Below are positions 1 through 9,986 of a stretch of 64,000 nt of DNA, one piece after another. How positions within the stretch are numbered: the stretch's first letter is position 1; every line of letters starts with the position of its first letter. A program made the translations under genes and the position numbers. The stretch comes from Alnus glutinosa (Eukaryota > Streptophyta > Magnoliopsida > Fagales > Betulaceae). The notes under the pieces were generated by a model. It was given only the letters and a program-made list of their open reading frames with translations, had not been told where the DNA came from and made no database searches. Location of the stretch: NCBI RefSeq assembly GCF_958979055.1, contig NC_084886.1, forward strand, positions 43,264,654 to 43,328,653, in the 5' to 3' direction.

Positions 1-884
1 TATTATTATTATTATTATTCAAATTTATGAATATGATTTTTGAGAATTAGGTTTAATTGTCCTTCACTTATTACTGTTCTTCTGTTGACTTTATAACTCA
101 TTAAAAATTAATATATATATATATATATATAATGACAGCTAATACATAAACAGTATTAATACTGTATTTGAAAAGAAAAAAAAAAAGAAAAAAAGAGTAG
201 CTTATTATTTATATTGGAATAAGCCATAAATGAGATTCATAAACAGTAATAGTATTTATGAAAAATAAATAATAAGAGTTATTTTTATTGGAATAAGAAG
301 AGAGAGAGATGTACAGAAGGGATAGGTGCGTGGGTCAAAAATAAGCTTGCTTGCCCAAGAAGCATAGAATAAAAAAAGAGAGTAGTAATTAAAAAAGGGT
401 CAAAGTCAAAAAGGCAGTAATAAATTAAAGTAACAAAAGAGTATTTATTATTAATATCCAATTAAAGCAGAATAAAAACGTTATTGATGGGGGGTGGGGG
501 GGGAATTTAATTCCCAGTCAAGCAAGAGTGAAGAAAGTCAATCTTTTTGTGGGGCTAGCTTGTACTTCACCAAAAAAAAAAAGTCTCTAGATTCCTTAAT
601 TCACCGGAAATCTTTCAGTATTAAATGGGAAAAGGGCGTGTGACTATTTATGATGAGGTTCAGGGCACGAAAACTAATGAACGCAGAATACTACTTTTTC
701 TAGAAATGTCCTCCCTTAACTCCAGTCAAAATTAAATTTACTTCTAAGAGTGACGGTAAGGTCCTCTGCTTATTTACGCTTGGTAAAAATTAACGGTAAA
801 AATTGTGAGATTAGGAAAGAATTATTTACGGTTAATTTTTGCACAAAAATATCTCCAATCATTTTTTTTTTTTTTTTTCTGAAA

Positions 885-1099
885 GCCATAGACATTTAGC
901 TACGAGTGTGACCTCGTGGTAGCCCATCACTATTTTAAAATTCCAATTCTCAGTCGCTCTCTCGCCCATAAATATCTTCATTATCAGTTCTCGGAAACTC
1001 CCTAACCTTCTTTCTCGTCCTTCATAACACTCTCTCTCTCTCTCTCTCTGTTATCTTTCCCATCTTTTGCTTCTTTTACTCACTGTGTAGAAAATTAGA
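885..1099 (+). promoter_or_regulatory. Promoter and 5' leader of GA2ox copy A
   Basis: The block at about 885-950 (CATAGACAT, CTACGAG, GTGGTAGCCCAT, CACTATTTTAAAATTCCAATT split by small gaps) is repeated before the two other GA2ox genes, at about 18918-18985 and 48160-48228, although the rest of the upstream DNA differs. A TATA-like ATAAATAT lies at about 967-975. A pure TC tract (1030-1049) follows in the presumed 5'UTR. The role is inferred from conservation and position. Bases 1-884 hold AT-rich DNA with a TA run near 112-131 and a G run near 490-502, and no gene that I can see. Confidence 0.5.
1030..1049. repeat. TC microsatellite in the GA2ox A leader
   Basis: A pure (TC)10 run lies 50 bases before the start codon. 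Pyrimidine tracts like this are common in plant 5' leaders. Copies B and C carry a shorter TC tract in the same region. Confidence 0.8.
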
Positions 1100-3786
1100 A
1101 TGGTGGTACCGCCGAGTACCATTCTTGGCAGCGAAAAACTTCGAGCCATGGAGCTTCCTGTAGTCGACCTTTCGGCCGAGAGATCAGAGGTGTCGAAGCT
1201 CATTGTTAAGGCATGTGAAGAATATGGTTTTTTTAAGGTGGTCAACCATGGTGTCCCTGAGGAGGTTATAGTAAGACTAGAAGAACAAGTCCTCAGCTTT
1301 TTTGCCCTACCAGTGTCTGAAAAACAACGGGCTGGGCCGGCTGACCCTTTAGGCTATGGCTGCAAGAACATAGGCTTCAATGGAGATACGGGAGAGGTGG
1401 AATATCTTACACTTAATACAAATCCACTCTCCATCGCTCAGAGATCCAAAACCATGTCCAATGACCCTTCCAAATTCAGGTTTTTAACACTTTTCTTGCC
1501 TCCATTTGTTTTTTCATTCCAATGGCTCCTTGCATGGTTTGTTTGCCTTTTGTTTCTCTCTCAATGTTTTCTTACAGCTATTTTCAACTACTATCTGCTA
1601 TTCATATAGTTTTTTGTTAATCGATACTTATTTGTGCATGGCGGCGAGACTATATATATTTATATTTATATTTATATATATATATAGAAGAAATCGTAGC
1701 AATAAGACCATGCTAGCTAGCTCACAAACGTTGCTGGCATTCCATGCAATTCAAGTTACATATACCACTCAAAAAGAAAAGGAAGATATTTATAACTATT
1801 TATTACGATATATATATATATATCATGGAAAATAATCTTTATAGAAGAAACTTACTTTTTTCTATAGCATTTTATTGTAGTATTTCGAAAGGAATTTGCA
1901 GTTCTTAAACAGGGTATATTCGTTATCCTAATAGCGTCGCGGTGTTCTGGGAAAGGACCAAAGACAAGTTGCCTGGTTAGGGTTGAGTTTAGCACTGTTA
2001 TTTTCAAGAAAAAGGCTGTCACGCACGAATTTGGTTTCCGAGATTGCAGTATATTTATTTCATGGAACTTTTTGAGCTGAACAAATTAAAGGTTTTTCTT
2101 TTTCTTTTTTGTGCTCTCTCCCTCTCTCTCTCTCTTTTCCTTACGGTCGTTGGCAATCTTATATATATATATATATATATATGCAACTGGATTTGAACAC
2201 GAAGAAGCTCGTTAAATTGAAACCCAAAAGATGATTGATTGAACCATCAAAACACGTTAGTTTCTAAAGCATAAAGAAGGATTTCAAGTCACATGAGTCT
2301 AAGGGATGTAGTAGTAGTTCCTCCTACAAGGCAGGATGGATTTCTCCTAGACGCTTTGGTGGTCTGTAATCCATGTCCAAGCTGGTGCGTGGGGATAGCT
2401 TTCATTGTAGAAATGAATAGAAAATCACAAAAAAAAAAAAAAAGGAAAGCTCTTACAAAGTACTATCAGAATGACAAGACAGAGATACGTCAGGAAGGTC
2501 CAATCAAATCAAAAAAGAGAGTTAAAAAGGCTTGAAAAACACCCAAAATAGAAAAGAAAAGCAAACTAAAAATTGATAACTGTCACTGAAAAGGCTTAGC
2601 ACAAGCAGTGGTCAATCAGACTGAGAGACATGTGTGAGTTTAACGTACATTGCCACGGCCTACTTTTTGTGGGGTTTTGACTGATGTGTGATTGTGATTG
2701 TGTGTTGCGTATGACAGCTCTGCTGTGAGTGGATATGTTGAAGCAGTTAGGGAGGTGGCATGTGAGCTATTGGATCTGACGGCAGAGGGCCTGTCGGTCT
2801 CTGATACATCAGTGTTCAGCAGGCTGATCAGGGACGTTGATAGTGACTCCATCCTCAGGCTCAATCACTATCCTCCTCTACAAGTGGACTGCAAGGATTG
2901 GGACTCCTCACCATCCTATGCTAAAACTAGGATTGGGTTTGGAGCCCATTCTGACCCTCAGATCTTGACCCTCCTTAGATCCAACGATGTGGGTGGCCTT
3001 CAAATTTCTATTGAGGATGGGGTATGGATCCCGGTCCCCCCTGACCCAACTGCCTTTTGGGTTAATGTGGGTGACACGTTACAGGTTGCTCCTCTCTCTC
3101 TCTCTCTCTCACACGCACACACATTAATTGATGTTTGCGAACAAATGGAACTGAAAGGTGCTTGGTTGGTTCGGCAGTACGGCATGGTGTCTGCAACTTT
3201 ACATTGAGATAAGAGTCATAAGACTGGAAAAAAGAAAAAAAAAACTCAAGAAAAAAAATAACTAGTCCCTTCCATGCTCCCATTCGTTCCTGTAGTTAAA
3301 TAGTTCTTCTTACCTAGACCCCCCCCACCCCCACCCCCACCCCCACACAAAAGGTTATAAAATGAAGTTTTGCTTACTCTTTGGTAACAATCTGTAACCC
3401 TTGGAAGAAACTAAAGACAACCAATATATATTTCCTAACTAAAGAACTGTTTTTAATCAAATAATTTTTACTGTTACGTCATTTTAATCCGTTTGTTGAT
3501 ATTAGATATTCTTTTTGCATGTGTGTTTTTGAAGGCTATGACAAATGGGAGATTTGTGAGCGTGCGACACAGGGCCCTAACAAACTCATGCAAGCCTAGA
3601 ATGTCAATTGCCTTCTTTGGGGCTCCACCCCTCCAAGCAAGGATAGCTGCCCTTCCAGAAATGGTTGCCCCCAACAGGCTCTCTCTCTACAGGCCCTTCA
3701 CTTGGGCTGAATACAAGAAAACAATATACTCTCTCCGCCTCGGGGATACTCGTCTTGACCTTTTCAGGACATCTACAGATGACTGA
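1100..3786 (+). CDS. GA2ox: Gibberellin 2-oxidase (GA2ox), copy A, three exons
   Basis: Exons are 1100-1479, 2718-3084 and 3535-3786. All introns are GT-AG and the joined frame stays open for 332 aa. The product is a 2-oxoglutarate/Fe(II) dioxygenase of the GA2ox type, which inactivates gibberellins by 2-beta-hydroxylation in the cytosol. The N-terminal DIOX_N part has [17 protein letters not shown]. The catalytic part has the iron ligands H204, D206 (GAHSDPQIL) and H261, and the 2-oxoglutarate R271-x-S273. MTNGRF and FTWAEYKK are GA2ox signatures. The start at 1100 is chosen because MVV opens many GA2ox proteins; a second ATG lies at 1148. The usual NGD-x-GW motif reads [10 protein letters not shown] here, so substrate preference may differ. 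Intron 1 is 1238 bases against 297 in copy B and contains AT-rich inserted DNA with a TA run near 2160-2182. Intron 2 begins with a TC tract. Confidence 0.88.
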
Positions 3787-4721
3787 ATTGCTTCCTGAAT
3801 TCAGTGCTGCTGTTGAATTGTATTGTGGGGTCGAGCAATTCCAAGATATGAAAGGGTTCTTTCGTGGATTTCCTTTTCTTTTTCTTTTGTGGAGGGCCAG
3901 GGAAGAAGGGGCCTCAAATTGTATACAAATCTCTCCTGTAGTTTCTACTAGAGAAGGATGTAGACTTGTAATCTTAGAATGGGGAAAAAAAAGTTTGTGC
4001 TAGTGTAATTTCAGTCATCGAAAAAAAATGCCAATTATATCCCAAGTTTGATGTGCTTAATTTATGCCTTCATGGAGACATCCACTGGTAACATTATTTG
4101 ATGCCCCATTGGGCAATTAACCTTGTTTCTTCCGAAAATTGATCAACACAAAGTTTCTTTATACACATGACCAATAGACAACGTTTCTTATGAAACTAGG
4201 CTGCAAGAAATTTCTGTGACTTTGTCTATTGAACTGACACGTGAAAATTACATGTTCTAGTAAAAATACATGTCAAAAAAATCATATGCATTTTAGTCTT
4301 TTAGACACATGTCTAAGTTAAAAAAGAAAATAAAACTGTCCTTTTACAATTATGAACACAATCAAGCTCTTTTTGTATATTATCTCTTCTGCTATACACT
4401 CGAATTTCAAAGATGCATGGCAAAATGGGTTTCTTTAAATGCATTCATGATCAGCATTCTACAAAACTAAAGGGGCAAGCAAGCCCTAACATTTTTAAAA
4501 GGGATTGAGATTAATTTCTAGCAATTTTATTTATTCAAATTGCTTGTTTTAGAGCCCATATGGGTCTTATATGTCCAAATCACCTACTTGCCCGACCCAC
4601 TTGGGCAAGTAGGACCTATACAGACTCTCTCCCCCGTACAAATTGCTAATAATTTGGCTAAAAAAGTTGGCTGAAAATTCCCATCCTCTAAGAAGACCTA
4701 GAAAATAGGAAAGGAAGAACA
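3787..4721. other. Decayed 3' flank shared with the GA2ox relics
   Basis: There is no gene here. Stretches around 4105-4270 match the DNA after the exon-3 relics at 22435-22605 and 51665-51835 (GGCAATTAA, CTTGTTTCTT, TTTATAC.CATGAC, ACATGTT). Copy A and those relics therefore descend from one older duplicated unit. A fold-back element occupies 4497-4690. Confidence 0.5.
4497..4690. mobile_element. Fold-back MITE-like element
   Basis: The ends GGGATTGAGATTAATTTCTAGCAATTT and, in reverse complement, GGGAATTTTCAGCC...TTAGCAATTTG resemble each other. The centre is a hairpin with perfect arms CCTACTTGCCC and GGGCAAGTAGG. The matching flank in copies B and C lacks this stretch, so it looks inserted. 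The superfamily is not assigned. Confidence 0.45.
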
Positions 4722-4912
4722 AAGTTACAAGTATTGTTATATTACATTTAATATAAATACATACAATTGTTTTGCAGTAGAGCCATACAGATGGGTTAAG
4801 ATGCTCTCAAAAAAAGAGTCATAAAAAATGAATCGTCCCTCCAATTAATGAGACAACAAAATCATATTTTACAGTTTTGTTTAATTTTTGAAAACAGGGC
4901 CACAACCTAATT
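4722..4912 (-). pseudogene. Relic of the 3' end of a neutral/alkaline invertase gene
   Basis: This stretch matches the DNA just beyond the invertase stop codons (about 23395-23575 and 52650-52830): GTTACAAGTATTGT, GTGGAACCATACA-like, GGTTAAGA, CTCTCAAAAAA, GAATCGTCCCTCC and CCACAACCTAA follow in the same order. No invertase coding exon follows it. The simplest reading is that GA2ox A was once followed by an invertase in the same arrangement as B and C, and that only the transcript tail survives. Confidence 0.6.
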
Positions 4913-5799
4913 AGTGGTGGGAGAAAAAAGTTAGGCCGTTCAGATATTGAAAGATAGGAAGGCTTTACTGGTGTGGATAATATACCCTCACATAGATTTC
5001 CAACTGTCATGTGTGCATGAGAGGCATGTGATCATATGTGCAATAATTTAAGGGTTAAGTACTTTTTATGCATTTTTAATAAGCTGCATGGGCTTACTAG
5101 AAAAGACTTTTAAACATATACAGTTTGGCAAATCATTCCAATTTTCCTAAAAAAGTTAAACTAAAAATATTCCTATTTTTTAAATCAAATTAATAATTTT
5201 TTTTTATTATTCAACCAAAAAAAAATAAAAGAACATAATTTGTTCATTTTTCCTATCCAAAAATTTTAATTTTATAATTTTTTTTTTACTTTATATCACA
5301 TTTATCACTTTTTATTACCATTAAAAAAAAAATTCACTGCAGATGGGTCTGCTGCTCTTTTATAGAAAATTTGTAAGTAGGAATATAGCATTTATTCTAC
5401 ACTGAAAACGCATTTGCAGCTACATTAATAGCTGTTATATGTATAAATTGTGCAATCCGATAATTTTGTAAATGACAGGAAAGAACATTCACATTTCACA
5501 GCATTTCAACAGAATTTTTTACGCTGTCGTAGTGCTGGAGGGTGCCTTGAACAGAATTTTTGACAGTGTCCTACTACAACAGGGTGCCTTGAGATTTACA
5601 AACCACCGACATAAATAAATTAAAAAAAAATAAATTAAGTTTGTACAAATATTCTGGTTTGGAGATAAGTACAAATAGAAAAATGCTAAAAATACAACAA
5701 GTGCATAACTAATGCACAACCCCAAGACACATTTGGGTGGAACCTACGTGTTAATAAATGATAGAATTTACTTATTTTTATAAATTTAAACTTTTAAAA

Positions 5800-5840
5800 T
5801 AGAGGAAAAACTTTATTTATAATTCTTGATTTTTCATTAC

Positions 5841-5874
<34 letters not shown>

Positions 5875-6283
5875 CATCTAAATTTTGAAAAGTGACAATT
5901 TAAAGTATCTATCTTTTAATTTTTTTTTTTCAATTTAACCCTATCTTATAATCTTCCGTTAAATCTTGTCAAATTTTTTAAAATATCCAATTTTTTATTA
6001 AAAAAAAAAAATTGCTAGGATTTAGTTATTGGTTTGCGAGAATTAAACAGAATTTACAAAAATACTCATGTTTGAAACTTTGAAATTTTTTATAAAAATA
6101 AATAAATAAATAAACACAGTATTTTGAGAATTTTGATAGGATTTAACGAAAAATTCTAACGGATTATTTAAATTGAAAAAAAAAAATTGAAAGATTGATA
6201 CCCTAAATTGACACTTTTTAAAGTTTGGATACATTTTTTTCAAAAGTAATGAAAGATCATAAATTTTTTCTAAAATAAACGAT
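5800..6283. mobile_element. Long-inverted-repeat MITE or MULE-like element
   Basis: About 200 bases at the left (from TTTATTTATAATTCTTGA, TTTTCATTAC, GTGACAATTTAAAGTATC, CCGTTAAATC) recur in reverse complement at the right, ending near 6283 (GATTTAACG, GATACCCTAAATTGACAC, GTAATGAAAGATCATAAA). The loop is AT-rich and non-coding. Long arms of this type suggest a Mutator-like non-autonomous element; no target duplication was confirmed by eye. Confidence 0.6.
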
Positions 6284-6720
6284 AATTTAACATACGAAAC
6301 TGATCAGCCTTCTCCGGCACCCTTTGGGAGCCCATGTTTTCGACATCAACTAGAGCTTCGAATATCTCCAAGTGTGGCCGCACACGAAATATAGTACTAG
6401 CCACCAGTTTCACTGCCCTAGCTGCAATCCCTTTGCCCCACTGCTTAGAGCCCAAAACATACTCAAGCTCACCTGATCTGCACTTATCATTAACGCCAGA
6501 ATTTTCGGTCACTGAAATGGCACCAATTGGCCGCTTGTCACGGCAAATTGCCCTTAACCATGGGTGGGGAATAACCTTGTTCTTCATAAACTCTATGCCA
6601 CCTTATTCCCGTGCGCAAAAACAAGTCACTTTAATTAATTATCATCTGAAGCCAACGTACACCATGAGATATGGTCTATGTCAAAAAGATCCGGTGGCCC
6701 AAGTGTGATCTTAGTGAATC
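6270..6720 (-). pseudogene. GNAT acetyltransferase pseudogene, reverse strand
   Basis: Read on the minus strand from about 6720, the conceptual product shows KITLGPPDLFDIDHISW, then IPHPWLRAICRDKRPIGAISV and GELEYVLGSKQWGKGIAARAVKLV. These are the order and motifs of plant RimJ/RimL-type GNAT N-acetyltransferases, including the acetyl-CoA loop Q-x-x-G-x-G/A (QWGKGIAA). The first third is out of frame with the rest and has in-frame stops, and the tail (ASQRVPEKADQF) runs out of frame before the family's usual C-terminus. It belongs to the same family as the relics at 9190 and 15181 but is more diverged and inverted, so it is an older copy. Confidence 0.7.
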
Positions 6721-7462
6721 CATATATTGCCACCTTCTTTTCGGTCTTATTTGCAACAACCTGTCAAAACTATAGATTAAATGATTAAATATATTTATTT
6801 CTATTAATTTAAGTTTCAAAAGTAGTTGTTTAATATAGAATCAGAGCGCCTATTAAAGCTAGTACATATTATTAAATGATGAGAACTAAATGCATGTCTT
6901 GAGTTTGAATATCTAATTAAGAGAAAGTTTAAGCCCACATGTCAGGGGGTGTGTTGGAATATAAATTAAAAGATTAAATTCATTTATTTCAATCAACTTA
7001 AACTTTCGAGATAAATAATAATTTAATAAAATTTCATTCCATTTGTACTAAGATAAAAGCCAATAGTTTGAGAAGTCTATGGGTGAGTACTTGAAATGTG
7101 AAGTGGTGCATGCCGAGCAAGTCATCAACGAGTGGTTGAGTATTTTGAGTTGGGGTGGTCAGCCCCCCAAGTGGGAGTGGTTAGAGTGGTCTGACTGCCT
7201 TGACCACCACATTGGAGTGGCTAATCGCTCTCTAAAGGGTAAAATGATGGTCTCGCCACCCAACTTTTTTTATTTATTTTTTAAATCACTTCAAGTGTTC
7301 ATTTTGAATGAACAATATGAATCTATTGAAATTCTTTATTTAAAATAAAAATGAATATTTAGATTTGAAACCTCATTCCGCGTAAAAATGTGTGGATGCA
7401 AGGGCTAAGGCAGTTGGTTGCGAATAGTAAACGTCCGCAGAGTAAGAGGGCTGTGGATAACT
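6721..7462. other. Intergenic, no gene seen
   Basis: AT-rich sequence. A GC-richer patch at about 7150-7220 (AGTGGTTAGAGTGG, GACCACCACATTGGAGTGG) resembles the core of the long-inverted-repeat element at 22609. It may be a worn fragment of that family. Confidence 0.4.
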
Positions 7463-7743
7463 AGGGTGTGTTTGGTAACCAACTTTCTCTTTCCTCCCCT
7501 TATTTTCACTTCTCTTAAAAAAATAGTTAACTTCAAAACATTTTCACTTTTTATATCACATCAATAATTTTTTATAATTATTCAAATAAAATAAAATAAA
7601 ATAAATTCACTACAAAATAAAACTTTTTCAACTTTTCCATGCAAATTCTTTCTACATTATATCATGTTAATCACTTTTTACTACTACTAAAAAAAAAAAA
7701 AAGGATCTCTCAAGTATGAGGGTAAGGTGTTACCAAACGGGCC
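7463..7743. mobile_element. MITE, family 1 (intact copy; contains the empty breakpoint site)
   Basis: The ends are GGGTGTGTTTGGTAACC and, in reverse complement, GGCCCGTTTGGTAACACC. The interior shares CTTTTTATATCACATCAATAATTTTT with the MITE at 17000-17294 in opposite orientation, so the two are one family. Base 7653 (TACATTATATCA) marks where the right-hand duplicate begins at 39625, and here that site is uninterrupted. Confidence 0.75.
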
Positions 7744-8075
7744 AATATATAACGATTGTAGGAGTGCATAGACGCAATAAAGAGTGAGAAACTAGAGAAT
7801 TATAGTATATTTACTTTAATGAAGGAGGTTCCTTTTTCATATCTCTAAATTACATCTGCAGAAAACAGAATCGTCCTAAAAATGGAGAACATTTCTCTGT
7901 CTTTATTAGCATTCATTATTTTTGCACTGGTAAAAGGTCACAACGTCTGCAGGCCAATAATGCTAAAAATAAATATTTCCCTCGGTCAGCCAATTATATA
8001 CTACCAAGGACAGAAATTCATCTCAAATAGAAAATCAGTATTCAAAAAGGTGTGTATAGGTGTTATTGCTGTCTT

Positions 8076-8123
8076 ATCCCACATTGCCAGCACGAGACGA
8101 GCGCCGGGACAAGTCGGATAATT
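8076..8123 (+). promoter_or_regulatory. Plant snRNA promoter (USE plus TATA-like) for U2
   Basis: ATCCCACATTG at 8076-8086 matches the plant upstream sequence element RTCCCACATCG at 10 of 11 positions. It sits 66-76 bases before the RNA start. ATAATT at 8118-8123 lies about 31 bases further on, the spacing known for RNA polymerase II snRNA genes in plants. Confidence 0.75.
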
Positions 8124-8151
8124 ACAGACAGCATGAGTGGCTAGAATGTTC

Positions 8152-8348
8152 ATACCTTTCTCGGCCTTTTGGCTAAGATCAAGTGTAGTATCTGTTCTTA
8201 TCAGTTTAATATCTGTTACGTGGCCCATCAGGCCACATGATATTAAATTAATTTCTCTTAATTGGGGGAGAGTCAATCGCAGTAGCTTGCTACTGAGCCT
8301 CTCGAGCGTCGCCTATGTGTAGCACTATTGCACGGGCCTAGCGCACCC
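8152..8348 (+). ncRNA. U2: U2 spliceosomal snRNA (left copy)
   Basis: The RNA begins ATACCTTTCTCGGCCTTTTG and keeps AAGATCAAGTGTAGTATCTG, which includes the GUAGUA that pairs with intron branch sites. Stem I, the stem IIa region and TATTAAATTAA before the Sm region are near consensus. The 3' half is less canonical: the Sm stretch is interrupted (AATTTCTCTTAATT), and the 5' arm of stem IV (GCCTATG) pairs poorly with CACGGGC. Stem IIb has one change compared with the right copy (GTGGCCCATCAGGCCAC against GTGGCCCATCGGGCCAC). The length of about 197 nt fits U2. It may be a functional variant or an early pseudogene. Confidence 0.85.
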
Positions 8349-9189
8349 CACCCAAATCAAAACCAAGGTACTCTTGGCTCGTACCCGTTTCGATGTGTTT
8401 CGGTTCTTCCGAACAAGACAACTTTCGTTAACAAGTCGAGTTAGATTTGCCAGAATGTTTAGTGTTAAATGAGCAGAAAGTTACACACCACTAATTTCTT
8501 CATGAAGTTTATGCAATCTTCTATGTGATTGTAATGCTCCCAAGTCCCAAGTGGCAAAACGAGTCATTTTTATCATCTGTGACCCCCACCATGAAATCTT
8601 TAATGTCCAAAAGATCCAAATGCTGAGGGAGATATCTGAAAATTCATTGCAGCCTTCTTCTCTGACTGATTCACAAGCTCCCTCTATTATACTCGATCTG
8701 ACGGATCATAAAGTTGTTGTAAGGGTGTTGCATGTACGAAAACATGAGCTTCAAGAAACTGCTTGGGATCGAAATAATATATAGATGAAGAAAAATCTAG
8801 CTAGTTGTATGACTAATGAGGGTCCATCTGGCATTAACTGACTACATTTGTACACTGATGAATAAAATACTGCTGTTTATAAGGCTGCCTTAACTGGCTG
8901 CTAGCTGTTTCCCTGATAACAATGCTAAATAGTTTATGTTCAATAGGCTAGGGACCTCATAATTTCAGTTTTTGACGTCTTGTTAAACTCTTGGGGCCAA
9001 CTTTGATGCATGCGTCTTCTCTTTCTCTTTAAGAGAATCTATCAAATTTTTAAACAATTTATATTTTTTGTTGATGAATAAACGAACTTCTTTAATAACC
9101 ACGAAAACATTGGTAGGTGTTGCAAATTTTAGAAACACCCATCAAAAATCACTTCCATTTCCAAACTGGAAGGTGTTCCCACCATTGGC
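8349..9189. other. Spacer between U2 and the GNAT relic
   Basis: No recognised gene. The stretch is conserved in the right copy at 40319-41156 with a few substitutions and one 3-base indel. A 77-codon open frame at 8551-8784 matches no family I know. Confidence 0.5.
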
Positions 9190-9659
9190 ATGGCGAAGGA
9201 AATGACGATTGATCTTTCAAAAATCACACTCCGTCCATATAAAATTTCCTATGTTGATGACTTCTTGATGTACGGTGGCGACGACAAAGTGACACGGTTC
9301 ACCCGGTGGAACACCTTCACCTCCAAGGGGGAAGCACTTTCCTATATCAATGCAAGGACTACTGCATTCCGCACCCTTATTATAGATCCATATGCATAGC
9401 TGACCATTCGATCAGATTTATTATCATCGTGCCAAAATCCGGTGATGACAGATGTAGGGCAGATGTTGGGTACGCCTTAGCTGCCGAGTACTGGGGGCAA
9501 GGTATAGCAGCTAGAGCAGTGAAGATGGCCATCGCCCAAGGGTTAAAAGAATTCCCAGATGTGGTCAGGTTTCAAGCTTTGGTTGAGTTGGAGAACAACG
9601 CCTCTCAAAAGGTCTTGGAGAAACTTGGGTTCCTCAAGGAAGGTAATCATGAGGAAGTA

Positions 9660-9986
9660 TGTAATACCCTTGATATTTCTTAGGCAACTTTTCCAAAGAA
9701 CGACTAGAAATGTAATGAAGAAAGAAAGAAAGAATGAAGAAAGAACTATGTATATTATTGCAAGTAAGGTAGGTTGATTCGAGCTCAACCTAAGCTCCAA
9801 AGAAATAAACAAAAGAAAACAAATGATCCAAGATTTCCATGACTGAATTCAGAATCTAACTCTGTTTATAAAGCTCGACACTTACAACTGAAACTAACTG
9901 TTAACTACATTACAATACACGTGTACGCCCATAACAGTCCACGTGCACCAACCTCTCGGCTAACTTCTCTCTCAGTGAGCACTACA
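9660..9986 (-). repeat. LTR of the chromovirus (left, its 3' LTR)
   Basis: About 327 bases, TG...CA bounded (TGTAATACCC to GAGCACTACA), matching 14607-14952. The flanks share AGTAT on both sides (9656-9660 and 14952-14956), which overlaps the LTR ends by a base and probably includes the 5-base target duplication. Confidence 0.85.

Noticed and set aside
2293-2535. Separate small gene inside GA2ox A intron 1
   Set aside because: The frame ends in a poly-lysine stretch encoded by an A run and has no family match.
8551-8784. 77-codon open frame after the U2 gene, also present at 40521-40754
   Set aside because: The two copies differ mainly by amino-acid-changing substitutions (S/F, D/N, H/Q) and no family or promoter is recognisable. 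It is probably chance coding in conserved spacer.
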